NCBI GenBank assembly: GCA_009684515.1
Contig: WKKS01000007.1
Coordinates: 62,001-126,000, forward strand
Direction of reading: 5' to 3'
DNA: 64,000 bases
Origin: Geobacter sp.
Lineage (GTDB): Bacteria > Desulfobacterota > Desulfuromonadia > Geobacterales > Pseudopelobacteraceae
In this document: positions 27,053 through 37,675 of the stretch, piece by piece
Position numbering within the stretch: position 1 is the first letter of the stretch
Layout: every line of letters begins with the position of its first letter
Position numbers and translations under genes: made by a program
Notes under the pieces: generated by a model
Seen by the model: only the letters and a program-made list of their open reading frames with translations
Databases searched by the model: none
What the model was told of the DNA's origin: nothing

Positions 27053-27916
27053 TTACCTTTCAGCAAAAAGCCAACGCGAAATACGAAACCAGAGTCCGTT
27101 ACGCTCAACCGATGGTTTGAGATCATTCAGCACTTGTGACGATATGGCAGGCGTGACTGTCAGGCTTTCACGTGTCCAGGCCATAACAAGAGCCTGTTCA
27201 CAAGCCACATTGATCAACCGTGGTATCCCGTTTGAAAAGCGATATATCTGCTTAACAGTCTTGGAGGGGAATACCTCTGGAATCCGGCAGCCGGATACTC
27301 TGATCCGATGGTTAATGTATGCAATAGTATCTCCGAAGCTCATTGGTGTCAGCGAGCAGCGAACCGTTATGCGCTGCTTGAGTTGCCGCAGATCGTGCCT
27401 ATTCAGGACGCATTCCAGTTCAGGTTGGCCGGCAAGAATAATTTGAATCAGTTTATCACGTTCCGTTTCAAGATTGGAGATCAGCCGCACCTGTTCAAGC
27501 ACATCAGGAGCAAGGTTTTGAGCTTCATCGATAACAAGCACCACTGTATGCCCTGCCATATTTTGCTCCAGAAGAAACCGGTTCAGTGCATCCAGATAGC
27601 TGAATCGGTCTTTACATGGAACCTGTAAGCCGAACTCGCTACAGATGCACTCAAGTAGCTGTTCACTAGACAGACAGGGGTTAAATATCAGCGCACTTCT
27701 GTATTTTTCAGAATCAAGCTGCGCAAGAAGTGTACGCAGCATTGTGGTTTTGCCTGTACCGACCTCACCGGTTAAAGCAATAAAACCGGCGTGGCTGTCT
27801 ACTCCGTAAAGCAATCTGGCAAAAGCCTCGCGGTGGACGCTGCTCAGAAAAATAAAATGTGGATTGGGAGTAATCGTAAACGGCTTTTCTGAAAAACCAA
27901 AGAAATCGCAATACAT
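27053..27916 (-). CDS. ExeA/GspA-like AAA ATPase
   Basis: 287 residues. Opens MYCDFFGFSEKPFTITPNP as in ExeA and related secretion/capsule ATPases; Walker A GEVGTGKTT (50-58), Walker B VVLVIDEAQN, sensor region ILAGQPEL, and SNGIPRLINVACEQALV. Much shorter than Aeromonas ExeA because the membrane span and peptidoglycan-binding domain are not evident. Lies six bases after argH and before gspB. Confidence 0.85.
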   Translation of the reverse strand: MYCDFFGFSEKPFTITPNPHFIFLSSVHREAFARLLYGVDSHAGFIALTGEVGTGKTTMLRTLLAQLDSEKYRSALIFNPCLSSEQLLECICSEFGLQVPCKDRFSYLDALNRFLLEQNMAGHTVVLVIDEAQNLAPDVLEQVRLISNLETERDKLIQIILAGQPELECVLNRHDLRQLKQRITVRCSLTPMSFGDTIAYINHRIRVSGCRIPEVFPSKTVKQIYRFSNGIPRLINVACEQALVMAWTRESLTVTPAISSQVLNDLKPSVERNGLWFRISRWLFAER

Positions 27917-27922
27917 TTTGGG

Positions 27923-29299
27923 CTACTTGCCAGACCTGACGTTCTGAATCTCGCTCCAGACCCTTTCCCTGGCTGTCCCGCCGATAACATCACGAGCATT
28001 TACGCTGGCTTCAACGGTAATGCACTCAAAAATATCATTGTCTATCTTACCTGAGAAGAGTTGCCACTCGGCCAGCGACAATTCGGTTATATCCATCTCA
28101 TTTTCTACACAATAAGCGACCGACTTACCCACAGCCTCATGTGCGTCGCGGAAGGGCAATCCTTTACGGACAAGATAGTCAGCAACGTCTGTTGCAGTTG
28201 AAAAGCCCAGACCAGCCGCAAGACGCATACCAGAGACGTTAACCTTCATTTCCCGGATCATGTCGGCAAATATTTTCAAACTGCCCTTGACGGTATCAAT
28301 CGTGTCGAAAAGCGGTTCCTTGTCTTCCTGCATATCTTTGTTATATGCCAACGGCAAGGACTTCATCGTCGTCAACAAAGCAAACAAATTACCGTAAACC
28401 CGGCCGGTTTTACCCCGCACCAGCTCAGGAACATCCGGGTTTTTTTTCTGCGGCATTATTGAAGAACCGGTGCAGAAACCGTCCGATAATTCTATGAACT
28501 GGAACGAACTGGTGGACCAAAGGATCAACTCTTCCGAGAATCGCGACAGATGCATCATCAGAATTGAGGCATCGGATAGAAACTCCAAGGCAAAATCCCG
28601 GTCCGAAACAGCATCAAGGGAGTTGCGGGTAATGGCTGGAAAGTCGAGTTGTTCAGCCACATACTCACGATCAATCGGAAAAGTAGTGCCAGCCAGAGCG
28701 CCGGAACCAAGAGGCATGACGTTAACCCGTTTCAGACAATCTTCCAGTCGAGATTTGTCACGTTTGAACATTTCCACATATGCCATCAGGTGATGCGCAA
28801 ACAAGATTGGCTGGGCGGTCTGTAGATGTGTAAATCCGGGCATAAGCGTATCCAGATTAGCTTCAGCCTGATCCAGCAGAGCATCAATCAGAAGGTCTAG
28901 ATAGGTACTTATCTCAACAATTTCGTCCCGCAAGTAGAGACGTATGTCCAGAGCCACCTGATCGTTTCGGGAACGCCCCGTGTGCAATCGTTTGCCGGCT
29001 TCCCCGATAGCTGCTGACAGTCGCGACTCGATGTTCATATGAATATCTTCCAGGCTGATGGAGAAATCGAATTCACCGGCCTCAATCTGCTGGAGGATTT
29101 TCTGCAGACCGTGAACGATCTGCTCCACATCCTGGAGAGGGATGATACCCTGTTTGCCGAGCATACGGGCATGAGCGATCGATCCGCGAATATCCTGATG
29201 GTACAGACGCTGGTCGAACTGTATGGAAGCGGTGAATTCTTCTACAAACTTATCAGTCGGCTGCGTAAAACGGCCACCCCACAACTTGTCTTTGGACAT
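27923..29299 (-). CDS. argH: Argininosuccinate lyase
   Basis: 458 residues. Splits argininosuccinate to arginine and fumarate, last step of arginine synthesis. Signature [15 protein letters not shown] is present, as are [13 protein letters not shown] and [10 protein letters not shown]. Start [14 protein letters not shown] is standard, after CAAGGAAAAATACACC. It has its own promoter and leads the exeA-gspB-lipoprotein run. Confidence 0.97.
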   Translation of the reverse strand: MSKDKLWGGRFTQPTDKFVEEFTASIQFDQRLYHQDIRGSIAHARMLGKQGIIPLQDVEQIVHGLQKILQQIEAGEFDFSISLEDIHMNIESRLSAAIGEAGKRLHTGRSRNDQVALDIRLYLRDEIVEISTYLDLLIDALLDQAEANLDTLMPGFTHLQTAQPILFAHHLMAYVEMFKRDKSRLEDCLKRVNVMPLGSGALAGTTFPIDREYVAEQLDFPAITRNSLDAVSDRDFALEFLSDASILMMHLSRFSEELILWSTSSFQFIELSDGFCTGSSIMPQKKNPDVPELVRGKTGRVYGNLFALLTTMKSLPLAYNKDMQEDKEPLFDTIDTVKGSLKIFADMIREMKVNVSGMRLAAGLGFSTATDVADYLVRKGLPFRDAHEAVGKSVAYCVENEMDITELSLAEWQLFSGKIDNDIFECITVEASVNARDVIGGTARERVWSEIQNVRSGK

Positions 29300-29343
29300 G
29301 GTGTATTTTTCCTTGTATCAGGTATTGATATCAGCAATTGCGA

Positions 29344-29371
29344 ACTATACGCGAAAAGCTGGAATATTCAA
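29344..29371 (-). promoter_or_regulatory. Promoter of argH-exeA-gspB transcript
   Basis: Minus strand TTGAAT (29366-29371), 16 bases, TATAGT (29344-29349), 45 bases before the argH ATG. Confidence 0.55.
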
Positions 29372-29420
29372 AGTAGAGACAGTCGTTATTAATAATATTG
29401 CGCAATGAATTAAGGCAGAT

Positions 29421-29459
29421 ATATGTAAGGGGCATAACTTAGTTATGCCCCTTACATAT
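29421..29459 (-). terminator. Perfect 18-pair hairpin after argG
   Basis: ATATGTAAGGGGCATAAC pairs fully with its complement around a three-base loop, 23 bases after the argG stop. No real T-run follows (ATCTGCC), so it may be a terminator or an RNA end-stabiliser. Confidence 0.6.
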
Positions 29460-29481
29460 CAACACAGATTTGGTTGTAATA

Positions 29482-30711
29482 CTATTTTTTGCGATTGGCC
29501 TGCATCAGCGAACGGATGCGGAGTCGCAAGCTGTTGATTTTAATAAAACCTTCGGCATCAGCCTGGTTGAATACCTGATCCTTCTCGAATGTCGCAAAAT
29601 CCAGGTTGAAGAGCGAATCGCTCTCGGACTTGCGCCCTACCGTCCGACAAAGCCCTTTGTAAAGCTTGACACGAGCGACTCCGTTGACGCACTTCTGCGA
29701 GTCGTCGATCAGTACCTGCAACATCTGCCGCTCAGGTGAAAACCAGTAACCAGCGTAAACCTGTTTGGCATACTCTGGTATCAGGCTGTCGCGGATACGC
29801 ATGACCTCGCGATCCATTGTAATCTGCTCGACCGCCGAATGAGCTTCGCGCAGAATGGTACCGCCAGGAGTTTCATAGACACCGCGCGACTTCATGCCAA
29901 CCGAACGGTTTTCCAGCAGGTCAACCCTGCCTATGCCGTGCTGGCCACCAATCAGATTCAGATGTGCCAAAAGCTGGGCGGGAGTCATCTGCACGCCATC
30001 AACCGCTACAGCATTACCGTTTTTGAACTCAATTTCCACATACTGGGGCTTGTCAGGGGCTTCTTCCGGTGACTTGGTCAGAACATACATCTCTTCCGGA
30101 GCCTCCGCCCAGGTATCTTCCAGTATCCCGCCCTCAAAAGAGATGTGCAACAGGTTGCGGTCCGACGACCATGGCCGTTTCTGGATAGTAGGAATTGGAA
30201 TGTCATTGTTCTGGGCGTATTCAATCAGCGCCTGACGGCTGTTCAGATCCCACTCTCTCCAGGGAGCCACAACTTTTATAGACGGGTCGAAATGATAATA
30301 GGCCAGCTCGAAACGGACCTGATCATTACCCTTGCCGGTAGCGCCGTGGGAAACCGAGTCACAGTTTTCCAAGGCGGCGATTTCCATTTGGCGCTTGGCA
30401 ATCAACGGGCGGGCGATGGAAGTTCCCAGCAGGTAATGCCCCTCATAAATAGCGTTGGCGCGAAACATGGGGTAGACAAAATCGCGCACAAACTCTTCTT
30501 TAAGATCATCGATGTAGACCTTGTCGGCACCGGTTGCCAGTGCCTTTTCGCGGATCGGATCGAGCTCGTCCCCCTGACCAAGATCCGCCGAGAATGCTAC
30601 TACTTCACAGTTGTACTCATTTTTCAGCCATTTAAGAATGATGGATGTATCCAGGCCGCCCGAATAGGCCAGCACAATTTTTTTGATTTCCTGCTTTTTT
30701 GTTAATGCCAT
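29482..30711 (-). CDS. argG: Argininosuccinate synthase
   Basis: 409 residues. Joins citrulline and aspartate with ATP. PP-loop [17 protein letters not shown] at the N-terminus; [17 protein letters not shown] and later conserved blocks present. ATG after AAAGGAGACTTGAAAC. Lies 30 bases after argF. Confidence 0.97.
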   Translation of the reverse strand: MALTKKQEIKKIVLAYSGGLDTSIILKWLKNEYNCEVVAFSADLGQGDELDPIREKALATGADKVYIDDLKEEFVRDFVYPMFRANAIYEGHYLLGTSIARPLIAKRQMEIAALENCDSVSHGATGKGNDQVRFELAYYHFDPSIKVVAPWREWDLNSRQALIEYAQNNDIPIPTIQKRPWSSDRNLLHISFEGGILEDTWAEAPEEMYVLTKSPEEAPDKPQYVEIEFKNGNAVAVDGVQMTPAQLLAHLNLIGGQHGIGRVDLLENRSVGMKSRGVYETPGGTILREAHSAVEQITMDREVMRIRDSLIPEYAKQVYAGYWFSPERQMLQVLIDDSQKCVNGVARVKLYKGLCRTVGRKSESDSLFNLDFATFEKDQVFNQADAEGFIKINSLRLRIRSLMQANRKK

Positions 30712-30741
30712 GTTTCAAGTCTCCTTTGATTACTGAATAGG

Positions 30742-31653
30742 TTATTTGATTAAAGTTGCCATAATAGCTTTTTGAATGTGCAGTCGGTTCTCGGCCTCGT
30801 CCCAAACGAAAGAGTTTTTCCCCTCGATAACCGAATCGGAGATTTCTTCACCGCGGTGGGCAGGCAGACAATGCAACACAAGACAGTCAGGCTTAGCCAA
30901 AGCCAGCAATGAATCATCAAGACAATAGCCCGCAAAGGCTTTCTCGCGTTCTTTCTGCTCAGACTCCTGTCCCATGCTGGCCCAGACATCGGTATTGACA
31001 ACGTCGGCACCTGCCGCAGCTACCTTCGGATCGTCAGTCAGAGTTATCTTGCCGGGCGCCTTGGCTTGAGCCCAAGCCATGACAGACGCATCCGGTTCGT
31101 ACCCTTTCGGACAAGCCAGTCGCAACTCTAATCCGAAAATGGCTGCTGCCTCTATCCAGGTGTTAGCCATATTATTGCCATCACCAATCCAGGCAAAAAC
31201 CAGCCCTTCATAAGTACGTTTCTGTTCCATAACCGTCATAAGATCCGCCATAATCTGGCAGGGATGAAACAGATCGGTCAGCCCATTTATAACAGGTACA
31301 TCTGAGTAACGCGCAAATTCATCCACAATCTCCTGGCCAAAGGTGCGAATCATGACGCCATCACAGTAGCGAGCCATTACGCGGGCGGTGTCCTTAATCG
31401 GTTCACCGCGCCCCATCTGCGAATCTTTATTGGAGATGAACAGGCCATGCCCGCCCAATTGAAAAATACCTACTTCAAAGGACATCCTGGTCCTGGTGGA
31501 AGATTTTTCAAAAATCATGGCCAGGGTTTTTCCTTCAAGCAACTTGTGGGGAACACCCTGTTTCTGTTTATCTTTCAACTCTCGAGCCAGAGTTAACATC
31601 CCGTACAGCTCGATTTCGCTGAAATCATGCAGCGCCAGAAAATGTCGTGTCAT
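30742..31653 (-). CDS. argF: Ornithine carbamoyltransferase
   Basis: 303 residues. Makes citrulline from ornithine and carbamoyl phosphate. Carbamoyl-phosphate motif STRTRMSF, HPCQIMADL, and the ornithine loop HCLPAHRGEE are seen. ATG at 31653 (MTRHFLALHDFS) after GAGGAGAAAAATATTG is preferred over a frame opening ten codons upstream. Confidence 0.96.
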   Translation of the reverse strand: MTRHFLALHDFSEIELYGMLTLARELKDKQKQGVPHKLLEGKTLAMIFEKSSTRTRMSFEVGIFQLGGHGLFISNKDSQMGRGEPIKDTARVMARYCDGVMIRTFGQEIVDEFARYSDVPVINGLTDLFHPCQIMADLMTVMEQKRTYEGLVFAWIGDGNNMANTWIEAAAIFGLELRLACPKGYEPDASVMAWAQAKAPGKITLTDDPKVAAAGADVVNTDVWASMGQESEQKEREKAFAGYCLDDSLLALAKPDCLVLHCLPAHRGEEISDSVIEGKNSFVWDEAENRLHIQKAIMATLIK

Positions 31654-31701
31654 CAATATTTTTCTCCTCACTCCGACAAACAAGATAATCCTGCAAACTT
31701 G

Positions 31702-32898
31702 CTAGATTTCAACTTCTGCAAAGATTCCATCCAGAATTTCGATCATTTTGTTGATTTCCTGCTTGGTAACAATCAAAGGAGGTACAAAGCGCAACACCGT
31801 GTCATGGGTAACATTCAGCAACACTCCCCGCGCATGCCCCTTCGTGACTATTTCCGCGCCGGGAATTGACAGTCCCATCCCGATCATCAGGCCGATCCCG
31901 CGCACCTCTTTTACAAAGGAATATTTCTCACCCAGCTTTTCAAGCTCCCCGACCAGATACTCGCCAATTTCTTCGGTACGATTCAGGAGACCCTCCTCCT
32001 GGATGGTTCGAATCGTGGCAATGGCGGCCGCACAGACCAGTGGATTACCGCCGAAGGTCGAACCGTGAGTGCCGGGCACAAATGCGGTGGCAAACTTGTC
32101 TTTGGCCAGCATGGTGCCGATGGGCGCTCCGCCGGCCAGCGCCTTGGCAAGGGTCATGACATCCGGGATCACATCAAAATGCTCATACGCAAACAGCTTG
32201 CCGGTGCGTCCCATCCCGACCTGCACCTCATCAAAGATCAGCAGCAGTCCGTGTTGATCGCAGATGCGGCGCACTTCCTGAAAATAACCAGGCGAAGGTA
32301 TATTTACGCCACCCTCTCCCTGAATCGGCTCCAGCATGACTGCACAGGTATTGGGTGTGACGGCCGCCTCAAGCGCAGCTGCGTCATTAAAGGGAACATG
32401 GGTAAAACCGTGCAAGAGAGGATCGAAGAAACGCTGCACCTTTTCCTGCCCGGTGGCCGATACCGTGGCCATGGTGCGGCCGTGAAACGATTCTGCGGCG
32501 GTGATGATCTCGTAACGCTCCGGGCCGCTGGTATCACGGCTGTATTTACGGGCCAGCTTGATGGCCGCTTCGTTGGCTTCCGCCCCGCTGTTGCAGAAAA
32601 AAGCTTTGTCGGCAAAGGAATGGCTGCATAGAAGTTCCGCCAACTCAATCTGCTGTGGAATCTGATAGTAATTGGAACAGTGAATAAGCTGTGCCGCCTG
32701 ATCCTGAAGCGCCTTGACAACCTTGGGGTGACAATGTCCCAGATTGTTAACCGCCACACCCCCTAGAAAGTCGAGGTATTCCTTACCATCGGCATCCCAC
32801 AAACGACAACCTTCTCCACGAACCGGCACAATCGGGTAGCGTCCATAGGTTTTCATGATGTATTTGTCGGATTTTTCTATCCACTGTTCTGATTTCAT
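31702..32898 (-). CDS. argD: Acetylornithine aminotransferase
   Basis: 398 residues, PLP class III enzyme: N-acetylornithine plus 2-oxoglutarate to the semialdehyde and glutamate, in reverse during synthesis. Seen: [51 protein letters not shown], and PLP lysine in [17 protein letters not shown] overlaps the argB stop by four bases (ATGA). May also serve in lysine synthesis. Confidence 0.95.
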   Translation of the reverse strand: MKSEQWIEKSDKYIMKTYGRYPIVPVRGEGCRLWDADGKEYLDFLGGVAVNNLGHCHPKVVKALQDQAAQLIHCSNYYQIPQQIELAELLCSHSFADKAFFCNSGAEANEAAIKLARKYSRDTSGPERYEIITAAESFHGRTMATVSATGQEKVQRFFDPLLHGFTHVPFNDAAALEAAVTPNTCAVMLEPIQGEGGVNIPSPGYFQEVRRICDQHGLLLIFDEVQVGMGRTGKLFAYEHFDVIPDVMTLAKALAGGAPIGTMLAKDKFATAFVPGTHGSTFGGNPLVCAAAIATIRTIQEEGLLNRTEEIGEYLVGELEKLGEKYSFVKEVRGIGLMIGMGLSIPGAEIVTKGHARGVLLNVTHDTVLRFVPPLIVTKQEINKMIEILDGIFAEVEI

Positions 32899-33773
32899 TT
32901 CACAATCTCCGTGCCGATGCCAACGTCGGTAAAAATCTCCAGCAACACAGCATGTTCCATGCGGCCATCAATGATATGGGCTTTTTTAACGCCATCTCTG
33001 AGTGCATCCGCACAGCAGACAACCTTGGGGATCATGCCTCCGGTGATAGCCTCTTCCCCGATCAGGCGGTGCAGGTCACTGACGGAAATACTCTCCAGGA
33101 GGTTGCCGTTTTTGTCTTTTACTCCATTGATGTCGGTCAGCAGGATCAGTTTTTCCGCATTAAGAGCCGCAGCAACCCGCCCAGCTACCAGGTCTGCGTT
33201 GATATTGTAACTTTCACCTTCGGCTCCAACCCCGACTGGAGCAATCACCGGAATATAGTTTCCGCTCTCAAGCGTCTTGATCAGATCAGAATTAACCTTG
33301 ACCACATCGCCGACAAAACCGATGTCCAGCTGTTCAAGTGAGCCGTCATCCGCCTTGACTTCCTGCAGAAGTTTTTTGGAGAGGAGCAGTGTGCCATCCT
33401 TGCCGGAGAGACCGACCGCCTTGCCGCCATGCTGGTTGAGGTAGCCGACGACCTCCTTGTTAACCTGACCGACCAGGACCATTTCTACCACAGACATTGT
33501 TTCGGAGTCGGTAACCCGCATGCCGCGGACAAACTCAGATACAATCCCGTAACGCTTCAAGGTTTCGTTAATCTGCGGACCGCCACCATGTACAATGACC
33601 GCATTGATACCCAAAGATTTCAGCAGAATCACATCCAGTGCAAACGACTCCTTCAGCTTATCGTCCGACATGGCATGTCCGCCGTATTTTATGACGAATG
33701 TTTTACCGGCAAATCTCCTGATGTAAGGCAAAGCCTCCATCAATGTATTGGCTTTATCGATTAAATGTTTCAT
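32895..33773 (-). CDS. argB: N-acetylglutamate kinase
   Basis: 292 residues. Phosphorylates N-acetylglutamate. Seen: [10 protein letters not shown] with catalytic Lys, [11 protein letters not shown], and [15 protein letters not shown]. The N-terminal helix [18 protein letters not shown] resembles that of hexameric, arginine-inhibited enzymes, so feedback control is likely (inference). First gene of the arg run; a hairpin sits just upstream. Confidence 0.96.
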   Translation of the reverse strand: MKHLIDKANTLMEALPYIRRFAGKTFVIKYGGHAMSDDKLKESFALDVILLKSLGINAVIVHGGGPQINETLKRYGIVSEFVRGMRVTDSETMSVVEMVLVGQVNKEVVGYLNQHGGKAVGLSGKDGTLLLSKKLLQEVKADDGSLEQLDIGFVGDVVKVNSDLIKTLESGNYIPVIAPVGVGAEGESYNINADLVAGRVAAALNAEKLILLTDINGVKDKNGNLLESISVSDLHRLIGEEAITGGMIPKVVCCADALRDGVKKAHIIDGRMEHAVLLEIFTDVGIGTEIVK

Positions 33774-33797
33774 AGCTCAATTTCCCGTCTAAAATAG

Positions 33798-33825
33798 AAA
33801 CTGCCAACTTTAAAGTCGGCAGTTT
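33798..33825 (-). terminator. Hairpin between the hybrid kinase gene and argB
   Basis: Minus strand AAACTGCCGACT-ttAAGTTGGCAGTTT followed by CTATTTT. It ends the upstream transcript, yet only 24 bases remain before the argB ATG, too few for a promoter, so it may act as an attenuator in the arg leader. Confidence 0.6.
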
Positions 33826-33853
33826 ACAGTAAGTCCTGCAAAATCTCAAAATA

Positions 33854-34975
33854 TTATTGCAACGGCAGACAGATGGTAACTGTTGTTCCCAGACCCGGTT
33901 CACTATCCAGAGTTATGCTGCCGTTGTTCTGGCGGATAAAATCCCGGGCGTAAAAAAGTCCCAATCCAAACCCCCTGACCTGTCCGGTATTGTCGGGATC
34001 AATCTGGTAGAACTTCTCAAACACCTTGGCAAACTCCGTCCTGTGAATACCAACTCCCGAATCAGAGACAATCATACAGACTTCATTGCCTGACGCTACG
34101 GTCGTCAGTCCGACATGCCCCATTTCTCCGGAAAACTTGAACGCATTATCTATAATCTGATAAAGAGCAAAACTGATCTTCTTTTTGTATAGGAAGAGAG
34201 TTGGCAGTTCCCCGAGGTTCAGGTCGATATCAATTGCCGACTTGCCATGTGCTTCTCTGGCTTTTATCAACAACTCCGATGCAATAGCATTAAGGTTGCA
34301 TTCTTCCTGCTGATCTTCATCGTCATCTATCATGATCCGGCTGAATGTGAGCAGGTCTGCAACCAACCGGCTCAAATAAACGGCTTCCTCATTTGCCATT
34401 TCAGCATTTTGCAGGAAGTATTCATTGTCGGAATCATAGCAACCCCGATGAATATTCTGTAGAAAAAGCGATATTCCGGTTATGGGGGTGCGCAGTTTAT
34501 GCGATATCAGCGACAGGAAATTGCTCTTGAGCTGATCAGCACGCTTTATGTTTGCCAGCTCTTCTTTTAATGCTTTTTTTGACAGTGCATTATCAACGGC
34601 CGTCCTCAACTGAAGCAGATTAAGCGGTTTATTGATAAAATCGTCGGCATCTTCCTTCAGGGCTTCAAGAATAATTTCTTTTTCCGCGAACCCGGTCATT
34701 ATAATGACTGCAGCGTTTGGGTCCAGTAGCTTGACCTGCTTTAACAGCTCGATTCCCGAACCGCCCGGCATCATGACATCTGAAAGGATCAAATCTACCG
34801 GTTCTTTTTTGTAAATGCGGACAGCTTCCTGGGTGGTGCCGGCCTGAAGCACCCGATAATCCCGTAGAGCTCTTTCACATAGATCACGGATGCACGCATC
34901 ATCATCGGCAACCAGAATAGTTGTCTTTCCGGCATGCAACGGAATTCTGCCACCATTTTTCCGTGAGTTGGTCAT
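33854..34975 (-). CDS. Hybrid response regulator/histidine kinase
   Basis: 373 residues, soluble. Receiver domain about 17-133 with acidic pocket VADDD, phospho-acceptor D66 in LILSDVMMPGG, T94 and K116 in FINKPL. Then HisKA about 145-215 with H159, and a HATPase domain: N box YQIIDNAFKFSG, DSGVGI and GFGLGLFYAR. The H box reads SHKLRTP, with Lys where the kinase normally has the acidic residue after His, which may lower kinase or phosphatase activity. No input domain or membrane span, so it probably receives phosphate through the receiver. Lies 17 bases after alaS. Confidence 0.88.
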   Translation of the reverse strand: MTNSRKNGGRIPLHAGKTTILVADDDACIRDLCERALRDYRVLQAGTTQEAVRIYKKEPVDLILSDVMMPGGSGIELLKQVKLLDPNAAVIIMTGFAEKEIILEALKEDADDFINKPLNLLQLRTAVDNALSKKALKEELANIKRADQLKSNFLSLISHKLRTPITGISLFLQNIHRGCYDSDNEYFLQNAEMANEEAVYLSRLVADLLTFSRIMIDDDEDQQEECNLNAIASELLIKAREAHGKSAIDIDLNLGELPTLFLYKKKISFALYQIIDNAFKFSGEMGHVGLTTVASGNEVCMIVSDSGVGIHRTEFAKVFEKFYQIDPDNTGQVRGFGLGLFYARDFIRQNNGSITLDSEPGLGTTVTICLPLQ

Positions 34976-34992
34976 TTTGTTTCTCTGCCTCT

Positions 34993-37629
34993 TCAGCTAC
35001 CTGCAATAATTTCAGCGGCCACCGCCAGGGCCTCTCCGATTTTTCCCGGAAAAGTGCCGCCAGCCTGCGCCAGTTCAGGTTTCCCACCACCACTACCGCC
35101 AATGACCGGCGCCAGTTTTTTGATCAGATCTCCAGCTTTAATACTTGTGCTCAGCTCTTTGCTTACCGCCACCAGCAGGTTGGCTTTGCCGTCTATTTCG
35201 GCTCCCAACAGTATCACACCTTGGCCGATGCGGTCTTTTAGAGTGTCGGACAGATCGCGCAACGCCTTGATGTCATCGACCGCCACCTGCACGGCCAGCA
35301 GTCTTACACCGTTAATTTCAACAACTTGTGACAACAGATCGCCGGAAGCAGCCGCATTGAGCTTACCCTGCAAAGCTTCGATTTCTCTCTGCATATCCTT
35401 TTGACGGGATAATAATTTTTCGAGTCTATCAAGGGAGTTGCCCCCTTCCGCTTTCAGAAGGGTGGCTATTGCGCGTTGTTCGTCTTCCGCCTGTCGAACA
35501 AATCCCAGCGCTCCCGTGCCGGTTAAAGCCTCGATACGACGCACACCGGCAGCAATCCCGGCCTCTGACACGATCTTGAACAGTCCGATATCACCGGCCG
35601 CTCTGACGTGAGTTCCGCCACAAAGCTCCATACTGACATCGCCTACCCGCACAACTCGCACGGAATCGCCATATTTTTCATCAAAAAGAGCCGTAGCACC
35701 AGCTTCGATGGCTTCACTGATCGGCATCAGATTCGTGCTCACCTGATCGTTATCCATAATAAACCCGTTGACCAATGATTCTACCTGGCGGATTTCATCG
35801 GTTGTCATGGCAGAGAAGTGCGTAAAATCAAATCGCAACCGGTCGGCCGACACCAGTGACCCTGCCTGTTTGACATGTTCGCCCAGCACCTGACGCAGGG
35901 CTGTCTGAAGCAGATGAGTTGCAGTGTGGTTACGGGCCGTTGCTCTGCGAACAGACGTTGTGACGGTCAGGTTGACCGCATCCGATACGCGTACAGCGCC
36001 CTCATTCACCAGACAATGATGCACGATCAGGTCCGGGAAGGGGCGCGTCGTTTCCAGAACGGCCAGATGTGAGCCGCCGGAAGAGATGTCGCCGACATCA
36101 CCAGCCTGACCACCCGACTCACCGTAAAAAGGGGTCTCTTCAACAATCAGGTCCACACGGTCGCCAGCCGCTGCGGAAACGGCTTCAACGCCATCCCGTA
36201 CAAGCGCCAGTATTGGGGAATAGGCCGTCATGGCATCATAGCCGACAAATTGAGAGTGAATTCCGCGACTGTGAATGGCCTTGTAGATGTCGGCAATACC
36301 GGCTGCCCCGGATCCTTTCCAGTTTTCACGACCCAATTCACGCTGTTTTTTCATGCAGGCTTCGAAGCCTGCCTCATCGATCGTAAAGCCTTCTGACTCC
36401 ACGATGTCGCCGGTCAAATCGATTGGAAAACCGTAGGTATCGTAGAGCTTGAAGAGCACTTCACCCGGTATGACATTTTTCCCGGCACTGCGTAGCGAAG
36501 CAACCTCGTCATTGAGAATTCCCAGACCACGGTCGAGGGTCTCGTTGAAACGTTCTTCCTCAGCCAGCGTCACCTTTTTGATATAAGCCTCACGCTCGGC
36601 CAGCTCCGGATAAGCATCCCCCATCATCTCCCGAACCGCTTCCACCATCCGGCAGAGCAGCGGTTCACTGACACCCAGCATTTTGGCATGGCGGGCGGCT
36701 CGGCGCATGATGCGGCGCAGGACGTAACCGCGACCTTCGTTGCTCGGCAGGGCGCCGTCGCAGATAAGGAAAGTAACGGCACGGCAATGGTCGGCAATGA
36801 CACGCATGGAGACGCTGTCCTTCTCATTGGCACCGTACTTCTTGCCACTGTGGCGCTCAATATGGCGGATAATCCCCTGCAAAAGGTCTGTGTCATAGTT
36901 GGAGCGTACGCCCTGCATGACCGTTGTAATCCGCTCCAGTCCCATACCGGTATCGACGGACGGCTTCGGCAGCGGAGTCATGCTCCCGTCGGCCGAACGA
37001 TTGAACTGCATGAAGACGTTATTCCATATTTCCATGTAACGGTCACAGTCACAGCCGACGGCACAATCCGGCGAACCGCAGCCGACTTCAGGCCCGTTAT
37101 CCCAGAATATTTCGGTACAGGGACCGCAGGGACCGGTGTCGCCCATGGACCAGAAATTGTCCTTTTCGCCAAAACGGTAGATACGCTCTCGCGGCACCCC
37201 TTCCTGCAGATGCCAGATGTCGGCGGCTTCGTCGTCATCGGTATAGACAGTTACATACAAGCGGCTTTTGTCCAGCTGAAGCTCTTTGGTCAAGAATTCC
37301 CAGGCGTAGGCAATCGCCTCCTTTTTGAAATAATCACCAAAGGAAAAGTTGCCAAGCATCTCGAAAAAGGTGTGGTGACGGGCCGTGCGGCCAACGTTTT
37401 CAAGATCGTTATGTTTTCCGCCAGCACGGACACACTTTTGAGAACTACAGGCCCGGTAATAACCACGGTCTTCCAATCCCAGAAAGCAGTCTTTGAACTG
37501 GTTCATACCTGCATTGGTGAACATGAGCGTCGGATCATTCTTTGGGAGAATGCCGGAACTGGATACAATCGTGTGCCCCCGCTCGGCAAAATACTGCAAA
37601 AATTGTTTTCTAATCTCTGTACCTGTCAT
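34993..37629 (-). CDS. alaS: Alanyl-tRNA synthetase
   Basis: 878 residues. Catalytic core with [11 protein letters not shown] and [15 protein letters not shown], editing domain with [12 protein letters not shown] (zinc His) and [17 protein letters not shown], and a C-terminal DHHA1-type domain ending in [15 protein letters not shown]. Full length. In the same direction as recA-pilT-recX, 47 bases after recX. Confidence 0.98.
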   Translation of the reverse strand: MTGTEIRKQFLQYFAERGHTIVSSSGILPKNDPTLMFTNAGMNQFKDCFLGLEDRGYYRACSSQKCVRAGGKHNDLENVGRTARHHTFFEMLGNFSFGDYFKKEAIAYAWEFLTKELQLDKSRLYVTVYTDDDEAADIWHLQEGVPRERIYRFGEKDNFWSMGDTGPCGPCTEIFWDNGPEVGCGSPDCAVGCDCDRYMEIWNNVFMQFNRSADGSMTPLPKPSVDTGMGLERITTVMQGVRSNYDTDLLQGIIRHIERHSGKKYGANEKDSVSMRVIADHCRAVTFLICDGALPSNEGRGYVLRRIMRRAARHAKMLGVSEPLLCRMVEAVREMMGDAYPELAEREAYIKKVTLAEEERFNETLDRGLGILNDEVASLRSAGKNVIPGEVLFKLYDTYGFPIDLTGDIVESEGFTIDEAGFEACMKKQRELGRENWKGSGAAGIADIYKAIHSRGIHSQFVGYDAMTAYSPILALVRDGVEAVSAAAGDRVDLIVEETPFYGESGGQAGDVGDISSGGSHLAVLETTRPFPDLIVHHCLVNEGAVRVSDAVNLTVTTSVRRATARNHTATHLLQTALRQVLGEHVKQAGSLVSADRLRFDFTHFSAMTTDEIRQVESLVNGFIMDNDQVSTNLMPISEAIEAGATALFDEKYGDSVRVVRVGDVSMELCGGTHVRAAGDIGLFKIVSEAGIAAGVRRIEALTGTGALGFVRQAEDEQRAIATLLKAEGGNSLDRLEKLLSRQKDMQREIEALQGKLNAAASGDLLSQVVEINGVRLLAVQVAVDDIKALRDLSDTLKDRIGQGVILLGAEIDGKANLLVAVSKELSTSIKAGDLIKKLAPVIGGSGGGKPELAQAGGTFPGKIGEALAVAAEIIAGS

Positions 37630-37675
37630 TTATTGCTTCCCTTCAACTATCTGAAAATGTATTTCCATCCAAAAA

